Positions 7,813 to 15,519 of a DNA stretch of 30,275 nt are shown here, piece after piece. The stretch comes from JAJISG01 sp964347345 (GTDB lineage: Archaea; Thermoplasmatota; Thermoplasmata; RBG-16-68-12; JAJISG01), in the NCBI GenBank assembly GCA_964347345.1, contig CAYFYB010000020.1:1-30275 (forward strand), read 5' to 3'. A model generated the notes under the pieces. That model made no database searches and was not told where the DNA came from. It saw only the letters and a program-made list of their open reading frames with translations. The position numbers and the translations under genes are program-made. The number at the start of each line of letters is the position of its first letter. Within the stretch, counting starts at the first letter, position 1.

Positions 7813-7834
7813 GCTCTCGACCTTGGATTGGTAG

Positions 7835-8701
7835 GTGACCAGAGTCTCCTCGCTGAACTCTTACATGAGGCTGACGAAGCCCAGGATCATATTGCTCCTT
7901 CTCCTAGTCGCTGCCTCATCCTACGTGGCTTCCTCTCCTGGAACCGTCTCCGTGAGCATCCTGCTGGTCCTGATGCTCTCAGGGGCTCTGAGCTCGGCCG
8001 GTTCGTCGGCCGTCAACCACTACCTGGACAGGGACCTAGACGCCGTGATGGAGAGGACCAAGCGCAGGCCCCTGCCGACTGGCGCGATAAAACCACCGGA
8101 GAGGGCCTTGGCATTTGGCCTTGCTCTGCTCGCGGCTGGCATATTGTCTAGCCTGCTCCTCATAAACTCCCTGACGGCCGCCTTTGTTGCCCTGGGCGCT
8201 TTCATCTATCTAGTGGTCTACACTCTAGGCCTGAAGAGGCGCAACCCCTCCAACATCGTAATAGGTGGTTTTGCGGGTTCATGCCCAGCGCTGGCTGGCT
8301 CTGCCGCAGCTGTCAATGCCATCACCCTCCCTGCCCTTCTCATAGCCCTCTTGGTCTTTCTCTGGACTCCAGGGCACTTCTGGGCCCTGGGACTGAGGAA
8401 CAAGGCGGACTACCAAAGGGCCAGAGTTCCAATGCTGCCGGCCATCGTAGGCGATGGTTATGCCGCGACAGCCATCATCGGTTCCACTCTGGTTTTGCCT
8501 CTGTACGTCCCCCTCTTCTTTTTTCTGGGAGTCGTGAGTGTGGCTGCCCTCCTCCCCGCATTGATTGCTGGGGTCGTCCTCCTGTATCTGAGCCTGAGCA
8601 TCCGTAGAGATCCCAAGAGCGCTTGGTCCTCTTTCAAGTTCTCTGGAATCTTCCTGATGGTGACTCTATTGACGGTCGCTCTCAGCTCCCTTGTGCCCTG
8701 A
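7835..8701 (+). CDS. ctaB: protoheme IX farnesyltransferase (heme O synthase)
   Basis: An integral membrane UbiA-family prenyltransferase that attaches farnesyl to heme B to make heme O, the precursor of heme A in heme-copper oxidases. The 288 residues contain the family motif N61-H-Y-L-D65-R-D-L-D69 followed by MERTKRRPLPTG, and the heme-O-synthase signature FWTPGHFWALGL-like segment with DYQRARVPMLP. Several hydrophobic helices span the chain. The GTG start is supported by a TATA-like box about 27 nt upstream; an in-frame ATG at 7865 is a shorter option. It implies a terminal oxidase using heme O or A elsewhere in the genome, in keeping with the Rieske/cytochrome b genes at the other end of the window. 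Confidence 0.92.
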   Translation: MTRVSSLNSYMRLTKPRIILLLLLVAASSYVASSPGTVSVSILLVLMLSGALSSAGSSAVNHYLDRDLDAVMERTKRRPLPTGAIKPPERALAFGLALLAAGILSSLLLINSLTAAFVALGAFIYLVVYTLGLKRRNPSNIVIGGFAGSCPALAGSAAAVNAITLPALLIALLVFLWTPGHFWALGLRNKADYQRARVPMLPAIVGDGYAATAIIGSTLVLPLYVPLFFFLGVVSVAALLPALIAGVVLLYLSLSIRRDPKSAWSSFKFSGIFLMVTLLTVALSSLVP

Positions 8702-8715
8702 AGCTTCCCGAGGGA

Positions 8716-9660
8716 TCACTCGTAAGCATAGTAGTAGTCGGGCTCCTCTCGGGTGGCCATCATGTCCCTCATGTCCTTAAGGAGGTCCCTCTGCTCCTTG
8801 GCATAGTAAATAATGGAGTGTTCCTGCAGCAGTTGTTGGACGAGCACTCTCACTTGGCGGAAGGGATAGACGCCTCTCAACTCACCATAAGTCCTCGCCC
8901 TGGCCACGGTCACCTCGCGACCGCCTCCAGCGAAGACCCCCGCGCCAATCCTGCCCTCTTGGGCGGTTACCCCCGCCCCGCCACCGGCGAAGGCCTCCTC
9001 TGCGCCTGTTCCTATGCCCGAGGCGGTAACTGGAACGATGGTGCCGAAACCGAAGATCCTCCCTATTATGCCCTGTCTTGTCTCCAAATCCGTCACGTTC
9101 TCGAACCTGACGGTTCTCTCACTCTTCGTAAGGATCCCTGCCTTCAGAATGAGGCGCAGGTCGGTTATCACGTAGGTGTGGGTCCTCCTGTAGAAGTCGA
9201 TTAGGGCCATGCCGATGAGGGCCACTATGACGGAGTAGAGGGGCAGGAAGAAGGGATTGGTGCCGGCCTCCGGTACCTGTACCGTTAGCAGGATTGCCCC
9301 GGAGATGATGAACAGGAACGTGAAGAGAACGCCCCATCGGACCATCATCACAGAGACGAATATGCCGAAGGCCACCAGGGCCAGGGCCCAGATCATCATC
9401 CTGATGGCTACGATACCCGCGTCATAGCCAAGAAACTCCTCGAAGGACACCCAGCCGGTTACGGCATTGAAGAGATAGCCGACGCCCAGGCCGAGGGCGA
9501 ATAGGTATATGAAGGGAGTGTGGAAGTCCAGAAAGGAGAGGGGGTGGGGCTGCAGCTCCGTTCTTATCTCTTCATTCCTCAAGAGATCGTACTTGGGACC
9601 CCAAGGGCCTGGAATGAGCCTTAGGGCAGACCTGAGCCTTTCTACTATTCTCGAGCGCAC
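8716..9660 (-). CDS. membrane protein with bacterial-type PH domain and glycine-rich loop
   Basis: A 314-residue protein. After a soluble N-terminus come about four hydrophobic helices (roughly 49-69, 83-107, 109-128 and 138-156). A PH-like beta domain follows (YVITDLRLILKAGIL at about 163-176, then FENVTDLETRQGIIGRIFGFG), the pattern of YdbS/DUF304 proteins. The domain is interrupted at about 215-248 by a glycine/alanine-rich stretch, with a helical tail after it. The start is GTG, preceded by AGGGTAAGG and a TATA-like box. It stands alone on its strand, convergent with ctaB (14 nt between stops). In the family such domains are found in membrane-associated proteins of unknown role; no specific function is claimed. 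Confidence 0.7.
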   Translation of the reverse strand: MRSRIVERLRSALRLIPGPWGPKYDLLRNEEIRTELQPHPLSFLDFHTPFIYLFALGLGVGYLFNAVTGWVSFEEFLGYDAGIVAIRMMIWALALVAFGIFVSVMMVRWGVLFTFLFIISGAILLTVQVPEAGTNPFFLPLYSVIVALIGMALIDFYRRTHTYVITDLRLILKAGILTKSERTVRFENVTDLETRQGIIGRIFGFGTIVPVTASGIGTGAEEAFAGGGAGVTAQEGRIGAGVFAGGGREVTVARARTYGELRGVYPFRQVRVLVQQLLQEHSIIYYAKEQRDLLKDMRDMMATREEPDYYYAYE

Positions 9661-9851
9661 CCCTTACCCTTCGACGGTGCATGGAGCGATATCGTTAAAA
9701 AGATTTGCCCGAAAGGGGGGGCAACGGCACTGGTCGCCCCGGACAGCGAGTGGGACAGGAGCGGTGTGACCGGGCCCCCAACATAATCTGTTTTCCGGAA
9801 GCTAGGCGAAGGCGTCTCTCCTGTCGCGTACTTGGAAGAAGGCGTCGATAC
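9661..9851. other. 191-nt spacer without a gene
   Basis: Between the PH-domain and GNAT genes, both on the minus strand. It contains the promoter of the first and, at about 9807-9849, two copies of GAAGGCGTC some 30 nt apart. No tRNA or other RNA gene could be recognised. Confidence 0.4.
9694..9701 (-). promoter_or_regulatory. TATA-like box of the PH-domain gene
   Basis: Read on the minus strand, TTTTTAAC lies 34-41 nt upstream of the GTG at 9660, within an A/T-rich island in GC-rich DNA. Confidence 0.4.
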
Positions 9852-10604
9852 TCACTCCTTGACCCCCTCACCCCAAACCTGTTGCTTCACCCGCTTGAAT
9901 CCCATGGATTCAGTCAACCTCATGGAGGGCTCGTTTTCGACGAAGACCTGACAGATCGGGACTTTGCCGCCGTCGAGGACTCTCTTGCACATGGCGGAGG
10001 TGACCGTCTTGGCATACCCTCTACCCCGGTATTCCTCTTTGACGTGAAGGAAGCCCAGCATCACGACCTTGTCAGTTTCGAAGTGGGTCATGTCCCACGC
10101 GACCAGATGACCGTCCACGTAAACTCCCTCGCTTGGACCTACCTCGATCCTAGACCTGACGTAATCGTAAGCATCCCCCTCCAGCCACCAATGTTCAGCA
10201 ACCATCCTGGCATCCTCGAGGTCCACCGGCCTAGTCTCGCATGTGCTGTACGGACGGAACTCCTCCCTCGTCGTTCTGAAGAGCCAGACGGGTTCCTCCG
10301 GCTCCAGCTTCATTGCGTCCCGTAGAGCGGGCATGAGGTCAAGGTCGACGGAGGAGAGGTGGTACTTCCCCGGAGGAAGGTCTTCAAGGAGCATTCTCAA
10401 CGTTGAGAGATCGGAACTGGCCAGTGCGAGTCTTCGATTCTCCGGCTGGAGCACGACGACGGACCTCGGCTTTGATTCTTCGTCGACGAAAATCTCGCTT
10501 CTCTCGGGATGGTAGAAGGCTCTGTGAATGACGAAGGCGTTCCCGATGGGGTCCTCTTCGAGCCAGTCTCTCAGTGTATGAGATGCATCAGGGGAAAGCT
10601 GCAC
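9852..10604 (-). CDS. GNAT-family N-acetyltransferase
   Basis: A 250-residue protein whose C-terminal half is a GNAT domain. The acetyl-CoA pyrophosphate-binding motif A reads YRGRGYAK at about 192-199, after the strand VVMLGFLHV, and motif B reads ENEPSMRLTESMGFKRV. The N-terminal 110 residues look like a second, degenerate GNAT-like half, as in two-domain acyltransferases such as the glycine N-acyltransferase/FR47 type. The start is GTG, with GAGGGAC before it and a good TATA-like box 22-30 nt upstream. The acceptor substrate is unknown. The 191 nt on its downstream side (9661-9851) hold no gene. Confidence 0.8.
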   Translation of the reverse strand: MQLSPDASHTLRDWLEEDPIGNAFVIHRAFYHPERSEIFVDEESKPRSVVVLQPENRRLALASSDLSTLRMLLEDLPPGKYHLSSVDLDLMPALRDAMKLEPEEPVWLFRTTREEFRPYSTCETRPVDLEDARMVAEHWWLEGDAYDYVRSRIEVGPSEGVYVDGHLVAWDMTHFETDKVVMLGFLHVKEEYRGRGYAKTVTSAMCKRVLDGGKVPICQVFVENEPSMRLTESMGFKRVKQQVWGEGVKE

Positions 10605-10625
10605 GTCCCTCTGAATGGGGCACCT

Positions 10626-10634
10626 CTATAAATC
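10626..10634 (-). promoter_or_regulatory. TATA box of the GNAT gene
   Basis: GATTTATAG on the minus strand, 22-30 nt upstream of the GTG at 10604, is a near-consensus archaeal TATA box. It is preceded by a purine-rich GGAAATCC that could serve as BRE. Confidence 0.55.
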
Positions 10635-10713
10635 GGATTTCCTGCCCTTCGGGGTAACTCTCGACTGAATCTTTGACCCATCACTGATTTCAGGAGGTGA
10701 ATTATCTCAGGGA

Positions 10714-11967
10714 CTAGATGCCCAGCTTCTCCCTGTAGGCCTTGATGTCAAGGAGGCCGTGACCGCTGACGTTGAAAGCGATGACCTTTTCCTCACCCGT
10801 ATCCTTGCATCGTAGTGCCTCGTCGATGGCTCCGGCTATGCTGTAGGCTGACTCCGGCGCGGGAAGAAAGCCCTCTGCACTGATGAAGGTCCTGGCCCTC
10901 TCGAAGACGTACTTTTCGTCGGAGGGATAGGCTATCGTGTCGATGTACCCCAAGTGCCGGAGAAGGCTGATGATGGGAGCGGCCCCGTGATACCTCAGCC
11001 CGTCGGCTCTTATGGGATGCATCTCGGCCCTGTGGCCCAGGGTGTACATCTTTAGCATTGGGGTGAGTTCAGCATGGTCAGCGAAATCGTATCGGTACTC
11101 CCCCTGGAGGTTGGGTGCGGCCCCGCTCTGGGTTGCGATGAACCTGATTCGTCGACCTCGGAGGGTGTCTGCCACGAATGGCAGGATGAAGCCACCGAAG
11201 TTGCTGCCACCCCCGAGGCATGATATCATGACATCTGGGTACTCGTCCACCATCTCCATCTGCATCTTCGTCTCCAGCCCGATGATGGTCTGGTGCAGCA
11301 GCACGTGGTTCAACACGGAACCCAGACAGTAGATGGTCTTCGGATCCTCCTTCGCCTCTTCCAGGCCTTCCGACACAGCGATCCCCAAGGAGCCTGGATG
11401 TTTCGGGTTCTCCTTGAGCAGCTTTCTGCCAACCTGGGTGTACCGGCTGGGGGAGGCCCTCACCTTGGCCTTGTAGGCCTTCATGAAGCCCCTACGCTCT
11501 ACCTTCCAGCGGTGAACTGCTCGGACCCAGTACACCACCAGTTCGAGGCCCACGAGGCTTGCAGCGTAGGCCAAGGCGGTACCCCACTGCCCGGCTCCGG
11601 TCTCTGTGGATAATCTTTCATAACCCTCCTCCCGTGCGTAGTAGGCCTGGGCCAGGGCCGTGTTAACCTTGTGGCTGCCTGTGGGCGAGTAGAATTCGGC
11701 CTTGTAGTACAGCCGCGCGGGCGTTTTGAGCCTCTCTTCCAGCCTTCGGGCCCGAACGAGGGGCCTTGGCCTGCCTGCCTGTTCGTAGAGCTCCTGAACT
11801 CCCTCAGGTATGCCTATCCAACGCTCTCTGGAGGACTCCTGCTCCAGACAGTGTCCTAGGAGGACGTCCTTCAACATCCTGAGCCTTGGCTGTCCCTCCT
11901 CAGGGTCCGTGGGCGGTGGAAGGGGCTCTGGAAGGTCTGGGAGGATATTGTACCAAGAGGTCGGCAT
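10714..11967 (-). CDS. trpB: tryptophan synthase beta chain, TrpB2 type
   Basis: A PLP enzyme joining indole and serine to make tryptophan. About 417 residues from the ATG chosen here. The TrpB2 (COG1350-like) form is indicated by the N-terminal MPTSWYNILPDLPEPLPPP segment and LEERLKTPARLYYKAE. PLP-site features are YSPTGSHKVNTA (Schiff-base lysine in SHK), ETGAGQWGTALA and the phosphate loop CLGGGSNFGG. The conserved part begins with about ten residues (VLIQLPSEE) upstream of this ATG, where no ATG, GTG or TTG exists in frame, so the true start may be non-standard. Longer reading into pyrF is unlikely. It is on its own, not beside trpA. TrpB2 may scavenge indole or serve other serine chemistry. 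Confidence 0.88.
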   Translation of the reverse strand: MPTSWYNILPDLPEPLPPPTDPEEGQPRLRMLKDVLLGHCLEQESSRERWIGIPEGVQELYEQAGRPRPLVRARRLEERLKTPARLYYKAEFYSPTGSHKVNTALAQAYYAREEGYERLSTETGAGQWGTALAYAASLVGLELVVYWVRAVHRWKVERRGFMKAYKAKVRASPSRYTQVGRKLLKENPKHPGSLGIAVSEGLEEAKEDPKTIYCLGSVLNHVLLHQTIIGLETKMQMEMVDEYPDVMISCLGGGSNFGGFILPFVADTLRGRRIRFIATQSGAAPNLQGEYRYDFADHAELTPMLKMYTLGHRAEMHPIRADGLRYHGAAPIISLLRHLGYIDTIAYPSDEKYVFERARTFISAEGFLPAPESAYSIAGAIDEALRCKDTGEEKVIAFNVSGHGLLDIKAYREKLGI

Positions 11968-12042
11968 CTCCTCTGAAGGGAGCTGAATTAGTACTCTTCC
12001 CCGCGACGTCCCATTCCCTCGGGCTCCAGAAAGGGAGGGCGT

Positions 12043-12048
12043 CTTAAA
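12043..12048 (-). promoter_or_regulatory. TATA-like box upstream of trpB2, overlapping the pyrF stop
   Basis: TTTAAG in the context AAAGCCTTTAAGAC on the minus strand overlaps the TAA stop of pyrF (12044-12046). It lies 76-81 nt upstream of the trpB2 ATG, so the transcript would have a leader of about 50 nt. Confidence 0.35.
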
Positions 12049-12691
12049 GGCTTTCCCCCGCGTGACGGATCTCCTCGAGGACCTCGTTGGTCGCCTTTGT
12101 CGGATCCCTCGCCGCCGTGATTCTCCTCCCCACGATAAGGTGGTCGGCTCCATGCTGGAGGGCCTGGCGCGGGTCACCACCCTGGGGTCCGATCCCCGGA
12201 GCCAGGATAAGAAGCGGGCCCACGACCTCCCGGAGCCTGCGAATCAATTCCGGCCTGGTAGCCCCGGCCACTATGCCTGTGGCCCCCACATCTCTTGCCA
12301 TGGCCGCCACCTCCACGGCCGCTGGAACTAGAAACCTCGAGGCTCCTGGGTGACTCATGGCCGCCAGGACGAACACATCCCCCCTGGCTGATTCCACGCA
12401 GGCCCTCACGGCATCTTCCCCAGGGAAACCATGGACGATCACTCCTGAAGCGGAGTGGCTGAAGACAAGCTCAATGATCATCCGGTTTGTGTATGGGATG
12501 TCCGCCACCTTGAAGTCGCAGAGGACGTCCCCAAAGGCTGCCAAACGATCCACCACCTGTAGCCCGGAGGAGAGAACCAAGGGATAGTTGACTTTGAAGG
12601 CGTCGCACAAGCCGGAAGTCTCCTCGGCGACTTTCAGGGCCTTCTCCTCCTTCATGTCCAGTGCAATGATCAGTCTCGTCTCCTTCTTCAT
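12044..12691 (-). CDS. pyrF: orotidine 5'-phosphate decarboxylase
   Basis: Converts OMP to UMP in pyrimidine synthesis, in the cytoplasm. The 215 residues from MKKETRLIIALD match the family. The catalytic charge network DxKxxD is CDFKVADIP (D59, K61, D64), and the phosphate loop is APGIGPQGGD with GRRI near the C-terminus. The start was put at ATG 12691; an ATG at 12703 adds four residues, and a longer reading to 12895 would run across the neighbouring promoter region and is rejected. A TATA-like AAAGTATTTTGG (12713-12724) fits a leaderless transcript starting near 12691. trpB2 follows on the same strand. Divergent from the GTPase. Confidence 0.92.
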   Translation of the reverse strand: MKKETRLIIALDMKEEKALKVAEETSGLCDAFKVNYPLVLSSGLQVVDRLAAFGDVLCDFKVADIPYTNRMIIELVFSHSASGVIVHGFPGEDAVRACVESARGDVFVLAAMSHPGASRFLVPAAVEVAAMARDVGATGIVAGATRPELIRRLREVVGPLLILAPGIGPQGGDPRQALQHGADHLIVGRRITAARDPTKATNEVLEEIRHAGESL

Positions 12692-12764
12692 CGGGCTCCC
12701 CATGGCCTGACGGCCAAAATACTTTCTCCGGCCCAAATCACGCCGTGAGAACTGTCTCACTATC

Positions 12765-12770
12765 TTTATG
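12765..12770 (+). promoter_or_regulatory. TATA-like box of the small GTPase
   Basis: TTTATG in the context ACTATCTTTATGTAG lies 36-41 nt upstream of the ATG at 12806, in the divergent spacer shared with pyrF. Confidence 0.45.
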
Positions 12771-12805
12771 TAGAGGCAGACCCAAGCACGCTTGTCGGAG
12801 GTGTC

Positions 12806-13381
12806 ATGGCCGCCGAGTACCAGATGAAGACGAAGGTCTGCCTCGTAGGTGAGGCTGCGGTGGGCAAGAGCAGCATGATCCGACGCTTCGTCCAAGACGT
12901 CTTCGACGACTCTTACATAACCACCCTCGGCGCCAAGGTCTCCAAGAAGGAGCTTCAGGTAGAAATCCCGGAAAAGGACCTCGTCATCCAGATGGACATG
13001 ATAATATGGGACATCATGGGGGAGAAGGGGATTCGAGACCTCTTGAAGGAGGCCTTCTTCGCTGGCGCAAAGGGCATCCTCGCCGTTTGTGACATCACCC
13101 GGTATTCCACCCTGAAGGAGTTGGATGACTGGGTACAGTCAGTCTTCAATGTTGTCGGCGAGGTGGCCGTGGTCTATGCCGTTAACAAGGTAGACCTCAA
13201 AGAGGAGGTCATGGTGCTCTTCGGTGACAGGGAGCTGGAGATGTCGGCCGAAGCCTTCGACGCCCCCTACTTCTACACCAGCGCCAAGACGGGGGAGAAC
13301 GTGCAGCAAGTGTTTCAGACGCTGGCGGAAACCGTGGTGAAGAGAAACTTCTCCGCAGACATCATCAAGGTGGAGCCCTGA
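12806..13381 (+). CDS. Ras/Rab-like small GTPase
   Basis: A single-domain GTPase of 191 residues. G1 is GEAAVGKS at 15-22, a switch I threonine sits at T39/T40 (ITTLGAKV), G3 is WDIMGEKG at 68-75, G4 is NKVD at 127-130 and G5 is TSAK at 158-161. The layout is that of eukaryote-like Ras-superfamily GTPases found in several archaeal lineages. The residue after G72 of the DxxG motif is E73, where Ras has the catalytic glutamine, so intrinsic hydrolysis may be slow or use another mechanism. There is no C-terminal cysteine for lipidation. It stands alone, 3 nt from the convergent end of the ATPase operon. The cellular role is unknown. Confidence 0.88.
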   Translation: MAAEYQMKTKVCLVGEAAVGKSSMIRRFVQDVFDDSYITTLGAKVSKKELQVEIPEKDLVIQMDMIIWDIMGEKGIRDLLKEAFFAGAKGILAVCDITRYSTLKELDDWVQSVFNVVGEVAVVYAVNKVDLKEEVMVLFGDRELEMSAEAFDAPYFYTSAKTGENVQQVFQTLAETVVKRNFSADIIKVEP

Positions 13382-13384
13382 GGG

Positions 13385-13513
13385 CTAGATCAGCCTCAGG
13401 ATGATGATGGCGTAGCCCAGCAGAAGGACCAGGAGGGATATCAGCCAGAACCACCGGAGCAGCTTCGCTCTCCTCTCGTTATCCGAAAGCCACTCCTGGA
13501 GCCGCTCTATCAT
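13385..13513 (-). CDS. 42-residue single-helix membrane protein, last gene of the ATPase operon
   Basis: A small gene starting at an ATG that overlaps the atpD stop as TGATG and ending in TAG. It encodes a basic/acidic amphipathic N-terminus (MIERLQEWLSDNERRAKLLR) followed by one hydrophobic helix (WFWLISLLVLLLGYAIII) and RLI. The stop-start overlap, the positive-inside charge pattern and the clean helix argue that it is real and co-translated with subunit D. It resembles no A-type ATPase subunit I know; a role in assembly, or as an accessory membrane subunit, is possible. Its stop is 3 nt from the convergent GTPase stop. Confidence 0.65.
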   Translation of the reverse strand: MIERLQEWLSDNERRAKLLRWFWLISLLVLLLGYAIIILRLI

Positions 13514-14136
13514 CAGGCCGCCGCCTTGAATCTCTTGAGCCGAAAGATGTTCTCCCGCTCCATCTCTTCCAACCGCTGACGGATGAAGTTCTCGGTCTCC
13601 TTCAGCTCAGGAATGACCGTGTGCTCCAGGGCATTCACCCGCCTCTTCACCTTCTCGATCTCCTCGATGAGACGCCTCATGGTGGTCTCGATCTCGGCCG
13701 CTATGATGATGTCCTCCACCAACTCCTCGTAGGCCTCCGCGGCGTCGTCAATCCTGGCCGAAGTGCCGATAATCCCGTATCCTCTCTGGTCGATCCTTTT
13801 GCGTACGCTCCTGGCATCGATCTTGGGTACCACGATGCCCATGACGTTCCTGGTCGTCAGCTCGAGGCTCGGGACCTCCAGGAGGGCGTAGGCTGCTGAC
13901 TTCACGCCGACCTTCCCCTCGACGGAGGATGCAACGGCCATTCTTTGTTCCGCCACTCGGTACCTCTCCACGATGTTGGACCTAACCTCCCGGGCCCTGT
14001 CCAGCACCTTGAAGAACTCCACAATGAGGGCGTCCCTCTTCAGCTTGAGAAGTCGGTGGCCCCGTTCCGCCATGGCCCGGGTGCGGCGAACCTGCAGGAG
14101 CTGAGATCGGGTTGGCTTGTACTCGGCCAGGACCAT
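13513..14136 (-). CDS. atpD: A-type ATP synthase subunit D (central stalk)
   Basis: The central rotor shaft that couples A3B3 catalysis to ring rotation, 207 residues as usual. The family signature appears as PTRSQLLQVRRTRAMAERGHRLLKLKRDALIVEF at the N-terminus; both ends are long coiled-coil helices (RRLIEEIEKVKRRVNALEHTVIP near the C-terminus). ATG 14136 directly follows the atpB TAG, with no spacer. It is coupled to the 42-residue membrane protein downstream by TGATG. Confidence 0.95.
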   Translation of the reverse strand: MVLAEYKPTRSQLLQVRRTRAMAERGHRLLKLKRDALIVEFFKVLDRAREVRSNIVERYRVAEQRMAVASSVEGKVGVKSAAYALLEVPSLELTTRNVMGIVVPKIDARSVRKRIDQRGYGIIGTSARIDDAAEAYEELVEDIIIAAEIETTMRRLIEEIEKVKRRVNALEHTVIPELKETENFIRQRLEEMERENIFRLKRFKAAA

Positions 14137-15519
14137 CTAGGCAGCCTTCCTGTGGGCAGGATGGTATTTCTCCATAGTCTTCCTATCGATCTTCGTCAGC
14201 CAGGCCTCGTCGAGGCTTGCCAGAAGCTCCCAGCCAATCTCCAGTGTGGTCTCGATATCCCTGTCTTCCTCACTACCCTGCCGGATGAACTCGTTCTCGA
14301 ACCTGTCGGCGAAGTCAAGAAAGCGGCGATCCCGCTCTGAGAGGGCCTCCTTGCCCACAATGGCCATCAGTCCTCGTACGTCCTTGCCCTCCGCGTAGGC
14401 CGCGTACATCTGGTCGGAGGCCTGCTTGTGGTCCTCCCGCGTCCTTTCGGGGCCGATGCCTGCATCCATCAAGCGGGAGAGGGAAGGAAGCGGGTTTATC
14501 GGAGGATAGATGCCCTTCCGGTGCAGGTCCCTGGCGACGCCTATCTGGCCCTCAGTGATGTAGCCCGTCAGGTCGGCGATGGGATGGGTCCAGTCATCGT
14601 CGGGGATGGCCATGATGGGAATCTGGGTGATGCTCCCTTTCTTCCCCTTAATCCTCCCGGCCCTCTCGTAGTTGGTGGCAAGGTCCGTGTACATGTACCC
14701 TGGATAACCCCTCCTTCCCGGCACCTCCTCCCTGGCAGCCCCGATCTGCCTGAGGGCCTCGGCGTAGTTTGTCATGTCCGTCAGGATAACCAGGACGTGC
14801 ATGTCTAGGTCGAAGGCCAGAAACTCCGCTGCCGTAAGGGCCATCCTCGGGGTTATCAGCCGCTCCACAGCGGGATCATCAGCCAGGTTCAGGAAGAGGA
14901 CCGCTCTCTTGAGGGCTCCCGTCCTCTCAAAGTCGTTCATGAACAGGCGGGCTTCCTCGTGGGTAATGCCCATGGCCGCGAAGACGACGGCGAAGGGCTC
15001 CACCGCACCGGGAACCTTGGCCTGCCTGGCAATCTGAAGGGCAATCTCATTGTGAGGAAGCCCGGAGCCAGAGAACAGCGGCAACTTCTGGCCGCGAACC
15101 AGGGTGTTCATCCCATCGATGGTCGAAATCCCCGTCTGGATGAACTCACTGGGATGGGCCCTGGAATAGGGGTTGATGGCGGAGCCGACCACCTCTCTCC
15201 TGTCTTCGGGAATGATTCTAGGTCCGCCGTCGATGGGGTCTCCGCTCCCTGAGAGGACCCTTCCAAGCATGTCCTTTGAAACATTTAGCCTGATGGTCTC
15301 CCCCAGGAACTTCACGCTGGAGGTGCGGTCGATGCCGGCAGTGCCTTCGAAGATTTGGACAACGACGATATCCTTGGAGGTGTCAAGGACTTGCCCACGG
15401 CGCTTCTCGCCGTTTCCCAGGCTGACCTCGACGAGCTCCGCGTACCCCACCAGTTCGGTCTTCTCCACAAATATGAGGGGCCCGGCGACCTCCGTAATGG
15501 TCCTGTACTCCCTGGCCAT
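14137..15519 (-). CDS. atpB: A-type ATP synthase subunit B (non-catalytic)
   Basis: The regulatory nucleotide-binding subunit of the A3B3 head, 460 residues. EYRTITEVAGPLIFVE opens the beta-barrel domain. PLFSGSGLPHNEIALQI stands where the A subunit has its P-loop and lacks GKT, as expected for B. FLNLADDPAVERLITPRMALTAAEFLAFD and the GSITQIPI segment are typical. It starts at an ATG overlapping the atpA stop as TGATG, so A and B are made in matched amounts. Confidence 0.96.
   Translation of the reverse strand: MAREYRTITEVAGPLIFVEKTELVGYAELVEVSLGNGEKRRGQVLDTSKDIVVVQIFEGTAGIDRTSSVKFLGETIRLNVSKDMLGRVLSGSGDPIDGGPRIIPEDRREVVGSAINPYSRAHPSEFIQTGISTIDGMNTLVRGQKLPLFSGSGLPHNEIALQIARQAKVPGAVEPFAVVFAAMGITHEEARLFMNDFERTGALKRAVLFLNLADDPAVERLITPRMALTAAEFLAFDLDMHVLVILTDMTNYAEALRQIGAAREEVPGRRGYPGYMYTDLATNYERAGRIKGKKGSITQIPIMAIPDDDWTHPIADLTGYITEGQIGVARDLHRKGIYPPINPLPSLSRLMDAGIGPERTREDHKQASDQMYAAYAEGKDVRGLMAIVGKEALSERDRRFLDFADRFENEFIRQGSEEDRDIETTLEIGWELLASLDEAWLTKIDRKTMEKYHPAHRKAA

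Noticed and set aside
8623..9204. A 193-codon plus-strand frame opposite the PH-domain gene
   Set aside because: It lies wholly antisense to a protein with clear helices and a PH-like pattern, and its own translation shows no domain, being rich in P, G, H and R as antisense frames in GC-rich DNA are.
9716..9850. A possible 5S rRNA, because the start GGCAACGG resembles archaeal 5S
   Set aside because: The conserved inner part (CCCAT-CCGAAC) is missing and the ends do not pair.
9705..10325. A 206-codon plus-strand frame opposite the GNAT gene
   Set aside because: Antisense to a protein with a recognisable acetyl-CoA motif and a good TATA box; no motif in its own translation.
12704..12895. A longer N-terminus for pyrF
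   Set aside because: The extension crosses the divergent promoter region and the GTPase start; the conserved fold begins at RLIIALD.
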